A stretch of DNA of 64,000 nt from NCBI GenBank assembly GCA_001695595.3, contig MBPM02000007.1, forward strand, positions 930,001-994,000, given 5' to 3'. The translations under genes were made by a program, and so were the position numbers. Every line of letters starts with the position of its first letter. Position 1 is the first letter of the stretch. This DNA is from Plasmopara viticola. Lineage: Eukaryota; Oomycota; Peronosporomycetes; Peronosporales; Peronosporaceae. Shown one piece after another: positions 23,001 to 33,911 of this stretch. A model generated the notes under the pieces. The model saw nothing but the letters and a program-made list of their open reading frames with translations, ran no database searches and was not told the origin of the DNA.

Positions 23001-23221
23001 AAGCTTTTAACAATGCTAATTGCTAGCCAAGTTGCTTTTGCACACACTACGCGCTTAATGTTACTTTAAAAGTATCTTGCAGTTTGCGAGGTGGAAAAGA
23101 ATAATATTGGTGCAACGTCTGCATCGGCTAGGTAAAACAAATCCAGAAGGCGCCCCTTCACCGATTATGTCCGACCTACAGATGGTACGGGGCTCACAGG
23201 ACAGCGACTTACGGTTGTTTG
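20081..23221. other. Decayed repeat region, no gene seen
   Basis: No gene is supported. At 22330-22560 a segment is present twice in a row in diverged form and again near 47.4-47.5 kb. On the minus strand these read as similar peptides around 'DMFDIAPRQYG' and 'DMVDFALRQYG', which hints at an old coding repeat. Confidence 0.4.
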
Positions 23222-23226
23222 GTTGC

Positions 23227-23372
23227 TGTTAAAATCACACCGCTGAATGCATGTTGAACAAGTGGATGGTGTCACAGTATTTACAAGTACGTCACAGTTA
23301 GTACTTACATATGGCAGCCGTTCATTGGTCAAGATAAATATATTCACTTCGGTTTTTGCCATCTTCTCGACA
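23227..23372 (+). repeat. 5' LTR of copia element B
   Basis: A 146-bp repeat starting TGTTAAAATC and ending TCGACA, matched by the copy at the 3' end. The central word CCGCTGAATGCATGTTGA is shared by all LTRs of this family in the window. Confidence 0.95.
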
Positions 23373-23385
23373 GGTTGATAGCCGC
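23373..23385 (+). other. Primer-binding site of copia element B
   Basis: GGTTGATAGCCGC follows the LTR without a gap. It differs at one base from the site in element C, GGTTAACAGCCGC, which fits the anticodon stem-loop of tRNA-Asn. Confidence 0.6.
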
Positions 23386-23420
23386 AAATAATATCCTCGC
23401 TTCACCACACCGTCACCGCC

Positions 23421-24290
23421 ATGACTACCAAGCGCATCGAGGTCTTCCTAGGAGATGGTAACTACTACCATTGGAAGTTCAACATGAGGATGGTTCTTGC
23501 AAGAAAAGGGCTTCTGGGACACATTATGGGCGCGAAGGACAAGATCAAAATAACGGAGTTGTGGCCCGAGAAAGGCATTGGGTATACTTGCCCAGGGCGT
23601 CGAGATTCAGTACCAGACCAAAGTTCGGTCTGCTGTTCGTGCCTTGGAGGCATGAGGAACGCTTCGCAATTTCTACAATGTTTCCACCCTACACAACCAT
23701 GTCACGATGACACGGCACCTTCATGAGTTTAAGATGGAGAGTGGCACTCGCATGGTGAAACATCTGGACGCGTTCGATGAGCTGGTCGTGGGACACCAGA
23801 CAGCGGGAGAGCCGGTGGAGGAATCAAGCCAGCTAGTGATACTTCTGAGCAGCTTGCCGGCGGAATATGAGATAATATTTCTATCGTGGAGAACGCGAAG
23901 GACATCACTCTGATCAAAGTCAAGGAAAAGCTGTTGAAGAAGTCAGACAGACTACAGAAAAAGGAAGCAAATGAGAAAGCATTTCGAGCCACAGACAATG
24001 ATGGACGGATCAAGGGCAGACGAGGAAGTGGCCGCAAGAGTTACGCGCCACGCAAGGGCGGCGGTTCTCGGAGAATATGCTTCAATTGTGACCAGACTGG
24101 TCATATGAAACGGGACTGCCCAGCTGCTGAGAACCCTTCCAAAAACCGTTCTAGCGGTAATGATGCAGTGTCTGCTGTGGGGGATGAGCAATCAGTAAGC
24201 TGGCTGATCGACAGTGGTGCGACGTCACACATGACCCCTCACCAAAGTGACATGATCGACTTCAAGCAACTTAAAGTCGGCGCAAGGTCA
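23421..24290 (+). pseudogene. Copia gag and protease start, frameshifted
   Basis: The start codon and 'MTTKRIEVFLGDGNYYHW' match gag of element A. The frame is lost near 23.57 kb, where a few bases are missing relative to the paralogs, and resumes at 23707 and again at 23886. The last piece holds the zinc knuckle 'CFNCDQTGHMKRDC' and the intact protease motif 'WLIDSGATSHMTPH'. The frame breaks again near 24.29 kb. Confidence 0.85.
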
Positions 24291-25436
24291 TAATTGCAGA
24301 CGGCAGGAAGTTACGCGTCGAAGAAGCTGGAATGGTGAAGCTTATCGGCGTAGATGGAGGACGCATATCAATGATGGAAGTGCTGCTTATCTCTGGACTT
24401 GACAGACGTTAACTGCTGGTACGAAAGCTTGCCGAACGTGGACTAAGTGTGGAGTTTCAGCGTGCTTCGTGCATCATTGATTACAAGAACAAATCTTTGG
24501 CAACCGGGAAAAGAAATGGGAAAGCTTACACACTGAATTGTCAGCAAAATGTAGCACGATCGGTGCAATACTCGGGAGCTGATAGTCAGTGGAAATTATG
24601 GCACGATCGTATGGGACATCCAAGCGATGACGTTTTAGTGAAGACTATGCGATCCACAGAAAGTATTCCTGCGCTAAAACAAGGTATCAAGACCCTGTGT
24701 GGTGGATGCATGAAGGGTAAGCAGACGATCGAAGCCTTTCCAGGACGCTCCATGACAAAGACATCACATGTTTTGGATTTCATTCACACAGACGTGATAG
24801 GACCCATGAAGACACTTTCGAAAGGAGGTGCCAAATACATTTTGACGTTTGTGGATGACTGTTCACGATATGTGGTGGCTTACTTTCCGGCAAAAAAGAG
24901 TGAAGTTGCCGACAAGATCAAGATATTTAAAGCACTGCATAAGCATCGATGGGGAACCCGTATCAAGTGCCTGCATTCGGACAACGGAACAAAGTTTGTC
25001 AACAAGACAGTTACGGATTTATGTCAGCGAAACGGCATCATACATCAGCGTACAGTACCATACAGTCCCCAATAAAACGGAATTGTAGAACGAATGAACC
25101 GCACGATTATGGAAAAGGCACGGAGCATGCTACACTACAAGTGTGTTCCGACATGTTGGTGGGCAGAGGCAGTAAGCACTGCGGTGTACCTGATCAACCG
25201 CTCTCCTAATACAATGCACCCAAACAACACCCCGTATAAAATGGAATCTAAGATGAAGCCTCGGATGGATCATCTCAGAGTGTTTGGGTCTCAGGGATAT
25301 GCTCACGTCAATCAAGTGAAGAGGACGAAGCTCGAAGCCAAAAACTTTAAGTGCATGTTCCTTGGTTATGCCGAAGACACCAAGGTATACCGAGTTGGAG
25401 AAAGACAAGATATCAGTATCACGGTCGGTGAAGCTT
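24291..25436 (+). pseudogene. Copia protease end and integrase, stop-broken
   Basis: Most of this region reads in one frame from 24449 to 25075, with 'WHDRMGHPSDDVL', 'CGGCMKGKQ', 'HTDVIGPM' and 'SDNGTKFVNK' (usual glutamate changed to lysine). A TAA replaces a glutamine codon within 'YSPQQNG', and the C-terminal part continues downstream in 25094-25438. Together this is the zinc-finger and integrase core of a copia polyprotein, not functional as it stands. Confidence 0.85.
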
Positions 25437-27236
25437 GACGAGCGTGAAGTGGGCGGCATTTATGAGATGCACCCGCCCAAACAAAATAAAGTGATACACG
25501 TAACCAAAAACAACGATGAAGGTGCACTGTCCGGGCCAACAGAACACCAACAAGATCCAGATGAACCTATGGAGTGAGAAGAAAAAAGATGAATTTCCAG
25601 ATGATCCAATGAAAGAGGAGGAGTCTGACACAAAAGACTCAAAGGTCGAGATACTTTGATTACCGACCTCAGTACACTCTGAACTGACAGAGTACAGAAC
25701 TCCTACACGGGATGCACAGGAAAATCTATTGGTATTTTGACCGCAAGTGGAACGTTCAAGGCGTACACATGAACTAATGTTGTTGTTGGAGAACGGTTCA
25801 GATGCCGATGAATGTCTGGAAGGAAGCGAAGGACCACCATCTTCAAAGCGTGCAAGGATTGATGAAGACCGCCTTAAAGCCGAAGTTACTCTCGTTCACG
25901 ATGTGAGTGTTGGTGAAGAATCAGACTTGACATACCACGTATGCGCAGGCAATGTCTAGTGACGAGGCAAAACAGTGGCGACAAGCGATGGACGCCGAAT
26001 TAAAGTCGCATCGCCAAAACAAAACATGGACACTCGTTCCACGATAATCAATTGAACGTACGATTGGATGCCGCTGGGTCTTTGCTAAGAAGCGTGACCA
26101 GAATAGATGTGTTGTGCGCTCAAAGCACGATTGGTGGCTAAATGTTTCATGCAGAGAAACGGCGTGAATTTCTTCAAACTTGCTCTCCAGTGGCCAGCAT
26201 GAACTCAATTCGAGTTGTACTCGCAGTGTGTGCGGTATTAGGCTACAAAATGGAGCAGCTGGACGTCGAAACCGCCTTTCTCAACAGTGTGCTGTCGGAT
26301 CGTGTTCACATGGAAGTTCCGATTGGTGTTATGGGAGCTCAAGGATTTGCGTGTCAGCTATACAAAGCTATATATGGACTTAAGCAAGCTGCAAGCGCTT
26401 GGAACAAGACGATCGACCACATCTTTCAGAAGAACGATTTTAAAAGTTTTGGAGCGGATCAGTGCGTCTACGTGAAGAAAGAGAAAAGGGGTTTTGTGTA
26501 CGTATGTCTTTAAGTCGATGATATGATCATTGCAGCCAAGACGAGCGACGAGATTCTAGAGGTCAAGGGGGTGCTAAAAGGTGCTTCCAAAATAAAGGAT
26601 CTCGGTATGGCGAAGTTCATCTTGGGCATGGAGATCGACCACGACATGACAGCTTCCACACTAATGATCAAGCAAACACGCTACATTAGCGACGTGGCTG
26701 AGCGATTTGGACAAAAAAACGCCAAGAACGTCGACAATCCGTGTACGTCCGGTCTCAAGCTGTCAACATCACAGTCACCAAGTACAGAAGCTGAGCGTTC
26801 AGAGATGCGGTCATGCTGAAACTTTTTCGGATGCTGACTGGGATAGCAACACTGATGACAGACGGTCTGTCTCAGTTGGGCTGATCAACATTGGAAAAGC
26901 TCCGGTTGTGTCAAGTCCAAGTATCAGAGAACCGTCGCACTAAGTTCCACAGAAGCAGAGTATATGGCGCTAAGCTTGTACACACAAGAAGTACATTATA
27001 CACGCGCAATACTCAAGGACATGGGTCAAGAACAAGTGGGAGGCTCGCAAATATGGAAAGACAATCAAGGTGCGATAGCTTTGGCAAACAACGCGGGCTA
27101 CCACGCACGTACAAAGCACGTGGACATCAGACGTCACTTTATTCGGGAGAACATTCAGCATGAATTACTCAAGATTGGCTACATTGATACGAAGAGTCAG
27201 CTTGCAGATATGCTAATTATGGCGCTTGGAATCTAG
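25437..27236 (+). pseudogene. Copia reverse transcriptase and RNase H, broken
   Basis: The acidic linker is interrupted by stops near 25.6-25.9 kb. The reverse transcriptase part keeps 'QLDVETAFLN' and reaches the catalytic region, but the codon before VDDM is TAA, which removes the tyrosine of YVDD. After 'EMRSC' about 70 residues present in element A are missing, and the RNase H start 'FSDADW' follows directly. The end of RNase H, 'DNQGAIALANNAGYHARTKH', is open. Confidence 0.85.
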
Positions 27237-27318
27237 ATACTGAAAGATCTGCGCGAAGCCTCCGGAACCAAGACCAAATCAGCAACAAAGGATACACAAC
27301 ATTAGCGATGAGTGGGAG

Positions 27319-27464
27319 TGTTAGAATCACACCGCTGAATGCATGTTGAGCAGGTGGATGGCGTCACAGTATTTACAAATACGTCACAGATAGTTATTAC
27401 ATAAAATAGCCGTTCATTGGTCAAGATACATATATTCACTACGGTTTTTGCCATCTTCTCAACA
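27319..27464 (+). repeat. 3' LTR of copia element B
   Basis: A 146-bp copy starting TGTTAGAATC and ending CTCAACA, about 90 percent identical by eye to the 5' copy. The polypurine tract lies immediately before it. Confidence 0.95.
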
Positions 27465-27469
27465 GTTGC

Positions 27470-30212
27470 AAAAGTCGCAAAGACCATCTCCCACTACGTT
27501 GGTGATAATCGTTGAGTACGACCTCTTCTTTTTGTTCAATGCTGGTAACATTGCATCCCATGGCTTTTGGAAGACGCCACGGACTCAGAAGTGGCCCCTT
27601 ACGCATGTCGATATATATAACAACAAATGCAATACCTTTGGGGCATCCCCTAGGCGATTAATCCGATTCGATAGCGCTGCCGTAAGCGTGAAGCTTCTTT
27701 GTAGCCTTAGTGGGCTAAGATATAACATTACCCCTCGAGTTCATTGTCTGAAAGCTGAGATCAACGCTCAAAAAGGAGCGATTGGCGCTTTTTTTGGCCG
27801 TGGTGTAGTGGAAATGACTCTTCTATGCTTGAGCGGATCTATAGCTGGTGAGCCACCGAAGTCTTTTGTTTGGACGCAGTGGCCAGTTTTCTTGTGAAGA
27901 CACTTTCCAGTGCCAAATCAGCCTTCTTTACTGCCACTTTCGTTATCGATAAATCGATTTCTTTGTAAAAGTCAACAAATGAGTGATAACACAATTTCTC
28001 TTCCGTTAGATGTAGTGAAGGCCTTGGTAAGAATTGATTTAAAAAGCCGAACTCCTCTGCTAAACTCTACACTAGAACTTTATAAAATAGTGTATCTCGT
28101 GCGTGGTAAGATTGCATTCTTTGTTTACGATGTTTTCACATGGAGATATTCCGAAGAGATATTCTAATAGAAGGAGTCCCTTCAGAAATACAGTAGCTAA
28201 ATAAGTTGCTTATCGGAAGTTAATGATAGCGTATAAACACATTTAGTTAATTTTATATCGTCAAGGGCTACATTTATATAATGGTGACCAGACACCGTGA
28301 GTCGTAAGAGATGAAGTTAAATTTCTTGGTCGTAGCCCTCACCCAAATCCAGTGCACAAGCCAACGTATACCCGTACATTATACTTAGCAGCTCATTTAT
28401 CATTGGGATAGGTAATTTTCTAGTGTTCACCTCATTGTAGGCATGTGCTTGTCACCACTTTCAATTACCGAATACTGAAAATCTACCACAAAAGCGGGAA
28501 ATCTGACTCACATACCATGATCTTTTTGTTCTTTTCGCGAAAAATGCATTTACAATCTTAGACTGCTCTATCAAGTGTAGTCATTGTCAAGTGACACATA
28601 CTTCGAGACTGGCATAAGGTCAACCTTAAAGCTCCCTCTTCTATTCGGTGAGGGTTAAGATGATGGATCACATCTCAGTGTTTCATGAATACAAGAAAAT
28701 TGCACTTCTTACTTGTTATTTTATAGAAATATAAGTTTAAGCGCAGTGTACGCAACCTATAAGGCAATCGAGTACATCTTCATCTGAAACGGTGATGTAT
28801 TTGTAGTCCCAAGGAGAAGACCCCATCTTTGATAACTCCACCTCCGCCAAGAACTTAAACGCTCTGGAATTTTTGAGGTTCAAAGATTCTGTATCCGGCA
28901 ATTATTGCAATCGAAGTGGACTACCCTATGCAGCAAAGCTCACCTGGTGGGGAGAAGTCCGGTGTTTAACCACAACAAGAAATGTCTTCACGACTTTCGA
29001 CTGAACAGGTATAGTCATAAATTCGAGACTAAGACCAGCAATGAGCTTTAATACATGATTTTTGTGGTCAAGGATCTTCGTCAACCACGAGATCGGTTAC
29101 AATCCCCAGAGATCGATTTGGCATCGCATACCCGTTTATTTTATTCAAACTATGCTTCCCATTCTTGGAGTCACGCCTTGTCTTCCAAACCTAAGAAATC
29201 CTCTTGCGGAACCTTAATACTAACAGCTGGTTGTGCACTTTTCTTGGGGCCTAGGTTACGTGGTTGCGAAATTTTGATATCCGCGGTTGGTAATTAATGC
29301 CACCCGCTTTGAAAGCGCCATCTTAAGCGTCTTCGACGGCCGTACTACCATCAAACTTTGCTTCCCTCTAGAAACTTTTTGAAACTGTTGTCACGTCTAC
29401 CTTTGTTGAGATATCATTTTTTTGTACATCTCCTGTTTGATTCGTGCGTATAACCAATCCGGCTTTCTTTCATAATAGCCGCACAAACGGTTTCTGACCC
29501 GTTATAGGAAATTAGGCTACTAACATCGATGGCCTTGCCCCATTATCCGCATCAGGGCTCGCTCGTTTCATGACTTGGTATGCCAACAATATCAAATCAA
29601 GTATTAGGAACGACTTTGTGCTTCTGGAAGCCTCGAGCCCGATTCGTGATAAGGCAATTAATGCCTTTGACCGTCTCATTAGCCTATAAATTAAATCTGA
29701 CTTATTTTCGTTATTCTCTCTCTTAGAGAATCGGCCAATTTATACGGCTGACCGCAATCGTCTGCGCGTGAGCAACATAATTCACCAAACCAAAGTTTTT
29801 CAAAACTCAAAATAGCTTCGTACACCGCCAGTAGACCTCCGCTGCTGACGTTTCCTCCGAGAGCAAATAGCTCTTTAGGCTCAGCCTGTTAATTAGACTT
29901 TCATCACGAGAACTTCATATTCATGAGACATCCGCCACCGTCTTCATGGTTAATAGACGCAGCTTTTGGTTGCTGTTGTCGATCACAAATTGTTTGTCAT
30001 ACAAATCAGCCAGAGAGAGTCGGTCGCACACACTGAGCAGAATGCGTTCCAGTGCGCCATACAAGTAAGGCGACAAGCTGCCATGCACTCTACAATGCGT
30101 TTAGTGCATTACTCTTAGGTATTGCGTCCTACCCGTGCTAGTGATCAGTGCTTTTTTTCTTTAATAGTGTTACTTTTAGCGGTCCACATTTAAAGGTTCT
30201 CTAGCACGACAA
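27470..30212. other. Decayed repeat region, no gene seen
   Basis: Open frames up to about 150 codons occur (27448-27897) but have no recognisable domain and begin inside the LTR of element B. Parts near 29.8-29.9 kb resemble 50.0-50.1 kb and 18.6 kb. No gene is claimed. Confidence 0.4.
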
Positions 30213-30518
30213 ATGTGCACTCCAACATCCAGGAACATAATATGTGCCATGCTTACCGCAATCATAGCAATGAGTGCTGCTTTGCACGGCGACGCTTATT
30301 TTGTTGAGATTGAACTCAAGTCAGCGGGTGCAGTACACCCGCTTCTTGAAGTCTTGCAGGCCGAGAATCTGCTATCTCACGGCGTTTCAATAAAACGATT
30401 CCGTTCGTGCTCGCGCTATTCGTTTTTCCTCTTCCATCGTCTCTGCTTCTACTCAAAAGAGTGCGTCTACCTTAATGTCATCCACGAAATAAGTCGCCTT
30501 CACACAAGCAATAAGTGA
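30213..30518 (+). CDS. Possible small secreted protein, 101 residues
   Basis: An ATG-started frame whose N-terminus has a signal-peptide shape: polar 'MCTPTSRN', then hydrophobic 'IICAMLTAIIAMSAAL', then 'HGDA' as a possible cleavage region. The mature part is about 70 residues with four cysteines and no recognisable domain. It lies in decayed repeat DNA with no neighbours that hint at a role, and no paralog was seen in the window. It may be a chance open frame. Confidence 0.3.
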   Translation: MCTPTSRNIICAMLTAIIAMSAALHGDAYFVEIELKSAGAVHPLLEVLQAENLLSHGVSIKRFRSCSRYSFFLFHRLCFYSKECVYLNVIHEISRLHTSNK

Positions 30519-30539
30519 AGTCCTTGCAACGAAGGCAGG

Positions 30540-31140
30540 CAGCTCGCTTAACTTGAATTATAATCCATTAAGTCTGAGCTCCCTTGCTTGTAGGCAAAAA
30601 AAGTTGGTAGAAATTAAAGTTTGCTGAAAAAAGAGAACGCGAACCACTCGAGTGAAGAGTGAGCTGCCTATTTCTAGACCGGCCTGTGAGAAAGAAAGCG
30701 CGAGCGCTACACATACCTGAATATCTATGATCGATGCAGCTATAGTTCCCATCGTTACCTCCGTGATCTAAGAACAACGACTTTGGTAATACTTCGTTCC
30801 AAAAGTAAATAAAAAACATATTAAGTATTAGGCGCTACCTCCTGTGTTGCCGAAGCCTACGCTCATTGCTTCTTGAGGCATTAGGGTTTTTAGCAGAGCT
30901 CGAGTGCCGCGACGCGTTTCAAACACTCTGCAGAAGGAGAACTGCAAATGAGGCCGTCAGCAAATTTCCCGAGATATGCGAATGACTCATCCGGCTAATA
31001 CAAGACGTTCTAGCCATCTTAACTTTTTGAAGGAGTTCTGCCGGTTATAAATTTCGCCCGCAAGAGTGTGGGTTTAACACTTAGTCCAACGTATGACGCG
31101 GGACGCGGCACCTTGCACAGAGTAGGCGTGCAGCTACAAT
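30540..31140. repeat. Dispersed repeat R1, copy 2
   Basis: Collinear with 19.43-20.08 kb and, more weakly, 50.49-51.07 kb. Shared words include GAGCTCCCTTGCTTGTAGGCAA at its start with copy 3, CACTCGAGTGAAG with copy 1 and GAACTGCAAATGAGGCCGTC with copy 1. No conserved coding frame. Ends are approximate. Confidence 0.65.
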
Positions 31141-31631
31141 CTATATTTAACTAAGGAATATAACATGTATTTTTTTGTTCATCCAATCTCGAAATCCACT
31201 CAATGCCCCTTTTTAGCGATTGAATAAAATGCTCTATGCGCGACTGTTTTTTCGTTTTATTATCCTTCTGAGCGAATCGATATGTTATCGACAGGCTTGA
31301 GTCAGACCCGTGTCGCCGATCTTCGGGCAGCTTAATCAATGGAGAAGTGCAGCGTAATCATGCCGATTATTCTACATTTGTCACACTCTCAGATAGCGAT
31401 ATACGCATTGTGATCACGTGATACGTGGCTTGAAAGATTGACAATAAATATATACAAATTTATTGATACTGAATCGTGCTGCATGATGGGTTAGAACGAT
31501 GTACTGACACGAGGAATTGGAAAAGGCACCTTCTTCCTTTAGCCAACGGAAAGATCGAGAAAAATTGTAGAAGGTGGATAGCAAGCATCAATATTTGAGG
31601 TGTTTTGTTGCAACTAAAAAGTTGTATGTCT
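31141..31631. other. Gene-less stretch before copia element C
   Basis: No gene or repeat recognised. The last bases CGGTT form the left target-site duplication of element C. Confidence 0.5.
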
Positions 31632-31636
31632 CGGTT

Positions 31637-31782
31637 TGTTAAAATTACACCGCTGAATGCATGTTGACAAGGTGAATGGCTTCACAATATTTACAAGTAC
31701 GTTACAGTTAGTAATCGCATATGGTAGCCGTTTATTGGTCAAGATAAATATATTCACTTCGGTTTTTACTTTCTTTTCAACA
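31637..31782 (+). repeat. 5' LTR of copia element C
   Basis: A 146-bp repeat starting TGTTAAAATTAC and ending TTCAACA, with a matching copy at the 3' end. Confidence 0.95.
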
Positions 31783-31795
31783 GGTTAACAGCCGC
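31783..31795 (+). other. Primer-binding site of copia element C
   Basis: GGTTAACAGCCGC begins at the first base after the LTR. Its complement GCGGCTGTTAACC matches the anticodon stem-loop region of eukaryotic tRNA-Asn as I know it, ending two bases past the anticodon loop. This suggests priming by a 5' tRNA fragment, as known for Drosophila copia with initiator tRNA-Met. Confidence 0.65.
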
Positions 31796-31824
31796 AACAA
31801 GCTCAAGCAACGTTCTCGCCCAAT

Positions 31825-32883
31825 ATGAACAAGTGCACCGAAGTCCTCCTAGGAAGTGGTAACTATTGCCACTGGGAGTTTCACATGAGGATGACTTTGG
31901 TGCGGAAGGGTCTCCTGGGACACATCATATCCGTCAAGGAAGAGAAGGACGTCACGGAGGCGTGGCTGGTTAATGATGCCAAGGCGCTAGGCATCATAGC
32001 TCAAGGCGTTGAGATCCAGTACCAGACCAAGATTCGGTCGGCTACGCGTGCTATGGAGGCGTGGGGAACCCACCGCGATTTCTACAATCGCTCGACTCTT
32101 CAAAATCGTGTTGTGATGACTCGTCGACCACATGAATTCAAGATGGAAAGTAGAACAAGCATGGCAGAGCATCTGGACTCTTTCGACGAGCTAGTAGTGG
32201 GACTACAGATTACGGGAGAGCAAATTGATGAGTCACGCCAGCTGGTGGTACTTCTCAGCAGTCTACCTTCGGAGTACGACTTGATTTCGTCGATTGTGGA
32301 AAATGCAAGGGACATTTCGTTGATAGAAGTCAAGGAGAAGCTGCTCAAAGAGTCGGAGAAGCTGCAGAGGAAAGAAGCTACAGAGAAAGCGTTTGGCGTA
32401 AATGGAAATGGAAACGCCAGAAGATTTAAAGGTGGACGGGACAACGGACGAAAGTGTGGTCCTTTACGCAATAACGGCGGTTTCAAGAGCAAGTGCTTCA
32501 AATGTGACCAGTTTGGACACATGAAGCGGAACTGCCCGGCCAGTAAAAGATTCAACAGCGACGACACGGTGTTTGCTGTTGGTAAAGGGAAGTCATCAGG
32601 ATGGCTGATTGATAGTGGAGCAACTTCCCACATGACCCCGCACAGGAAGGACTTGTTTGGTTACAAGGGCCTAGAAGCTAGCATCGAAGTTACGATTGCA
32701 GACGGGAAGAAGTTGCTTGTCAAAGGAGCCGGCACGGTAAAATTGACTGGTTTGAACGGAATGAGGATTCGCATGGTTGAAGTTCTGCACATTCCCGGAC
32801 TCGACAGAAGGTTGCTGTCAGTTGGCAAGCTGGCAGAGCGTGGCATGAGTGTGAAATCTTCGTGTTCGTCATGTGTCATTTGA
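31825..32883 (+). CDS. Copia gag-protease part of element C
   Basis: A 352-residue open frame starting at an ATG 42 bp after the LTR. Gag (UBN2-like) covers about residues 1-200, with 'GSGNYCHWEFHMRMTL' near the start. A CCHC zinc knuckle 'CFKCDQFGHMKRNC' for RNA binding lies near residue 230. The retropepsin motif 'WLIDSGATSHMTPH' follows, with intact catalytic DSGA, and the frame runs on to 'IPGLDRRLLSVGKLAERG'. A TGA then ends it where the family continues into integrase. In a working element this would be the N-terminal part of the polyprotein that forms the particle and cleaves itself. Confidence 0.85.
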   Translation: MNKCTEVLLGSGNYCHWEFHMRMTLVRKGLLGHIISVKEEKDVTEAWLVNDAKALGIIAQGVEIQYQTKIRSATRAMEAWGTHRDFYNRSTLQNRVVMTRRPHEFKMESRTSMAEHLDSFDELVVGLQITGEQIDESRQLVVLLSSLPSEYDLISSIVENARDISLIEVKEKLLKESEKLQRKEATEKAFGVNGNGNARRFKGGRDNGRKCGPLRNNGGFKSKCFKCDQFGHMKRNCPASKRFNSDDTVFAVGKGKSSGWLIDSGATSHMTPHRKDLFGYKGLEASIEVTIADGKKLLVKGAGTVKLTGLNGMRIRMVEVLHIPGLDRRLLSVGKLAERGMSVKSSCSSCVI

Positions 32884-33911
32884 AACAAGAAGCAAGCAAT
32901 TGCGTCGGGCACAAAAGCTGGAAAGTCGTATTTTCTTGACTGTGAGCAAGAAGAAGCATGTCTCGTTGAATATACTGGGGCTGGCAATCAATGGGAGCTT
33001 TGGCATGCACGCAAGGGGCACCCCAGCAAGGATGCGCTGATCAGGACACAGCGATTAACTTAGGTATCCCAATTATCAAGCAAAATGTGGAAATATTGTG
33101 TGCCGGGTGTTTGTAGGGCAAGCAGACGATCACGGTGTTTCCGTCTCGTTTAATGACAAAGACGACACGTGTGTTGGAGCGTGTTCACACAGATGTCATG
33201 GGGCCAATGCAAATTATCTCGAAGGGTGGTGCCAAATACATTCTCACGTTTGTGGATGATTTCTCACGATATGTTGCATTTTTTTTGACCAATAGCAAGA
33301 GTGAAGTGTTAGGCAAGTTCAAGGTGTTTCTGACATTATACGAAAACCAGTGGGGTGCACGACTAAGATGTTTGCGATCCGACAACGGAACCGAAATCGT
33401 AAACAAGAAAATGGCAGGAATATGTCAAGAGAACGGCATTGTACACCAGCGCTCCGTCCCATACAGCCCGCAGCAGAACGGAGTAGCGGAGCGTATGAAC
33501 AGGACAATTATGGAGAAAGCCCGCAGCATGTTACACTACAAGAGCGTATCGACGGAATGGTGGGCGGAAGCGGTGAATACAGCGATTTATTTAATTAATC
33601 GCTCCAGCAATACGGTCCATCCTGACATCACACCGTATGAGCTAACTCTCGAAATAAAGCCTCGAATGGATCACTTGCGCGCATTTGGTTCGCAAGGCTA
33701 CGCTCATATTGACGATGTGAAACGGACCAAACTGGAACCCAAGCGTTTCAAGTGTATGTTTCTTGGCCACGCAGAGAATGTCAAGGGCTATCGCGTGTTT
33801 GACTTGGAGAATGACAATATTAAAGTGACCCACTCTGTAAAGTTGATGAGCGTGAGGTGGGCGGCATCTACGACACGCAAGAGCTTAAGCCGGAAACAAT
33901 TGTTCAAGTAG
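32884..33911 (+). pseudogene. Copia integrase of element C, stop-broken
   Basis: Stops at 32881, 33061 and 33113 interrupt the zinc-finger region. From 33135 one frame holds the integrase core: 'HTDVMGPM', 'SDNGTEIVNK', 'PYSPQQNGVAERMNRTIMEK'. The tail passes 'DHLRAFGSQGYAH'. The frame then changes near 33.85 kb into the linker of reverse transcriptase. Confidence 0.85.

Larger units (their letters stand above)
23227..27464 (+). mobile_element. Ty1/copia retrotransposon B (complete ends, decayed)
   Basis: Two 146-bp LTRs and a perfect 5-bp target-site duplication GTTGC (23222-23226 and 27465-27469) define the element. The internal order is primer-binding site, gag, protease, integrase, reverse transcriptase, RNase H and polypurine tract AGTGGGAG (27311-27318). 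The coding parts are close to element A. Many stops, several frameshifts and a deletion of about 210 bp between reverse transcriptase and RNase H disable it. The LTRs differ at about 15 positions by eye, the largest difference of the three elements, so it is probably the oldest. Confidence 0.95.

Noticed and set aside
13131..23221. CRISPR array or bacterial-type operon
   Set aside because: No regularly spaced short repeats are present, and all recognisable elements in the window are eukaryotic.
27448..27897. A 149-codon plus-strand open frame
   Set aside because: It starts inside the 3' LTR of copia element B and has no protein-like pattern or paralog.
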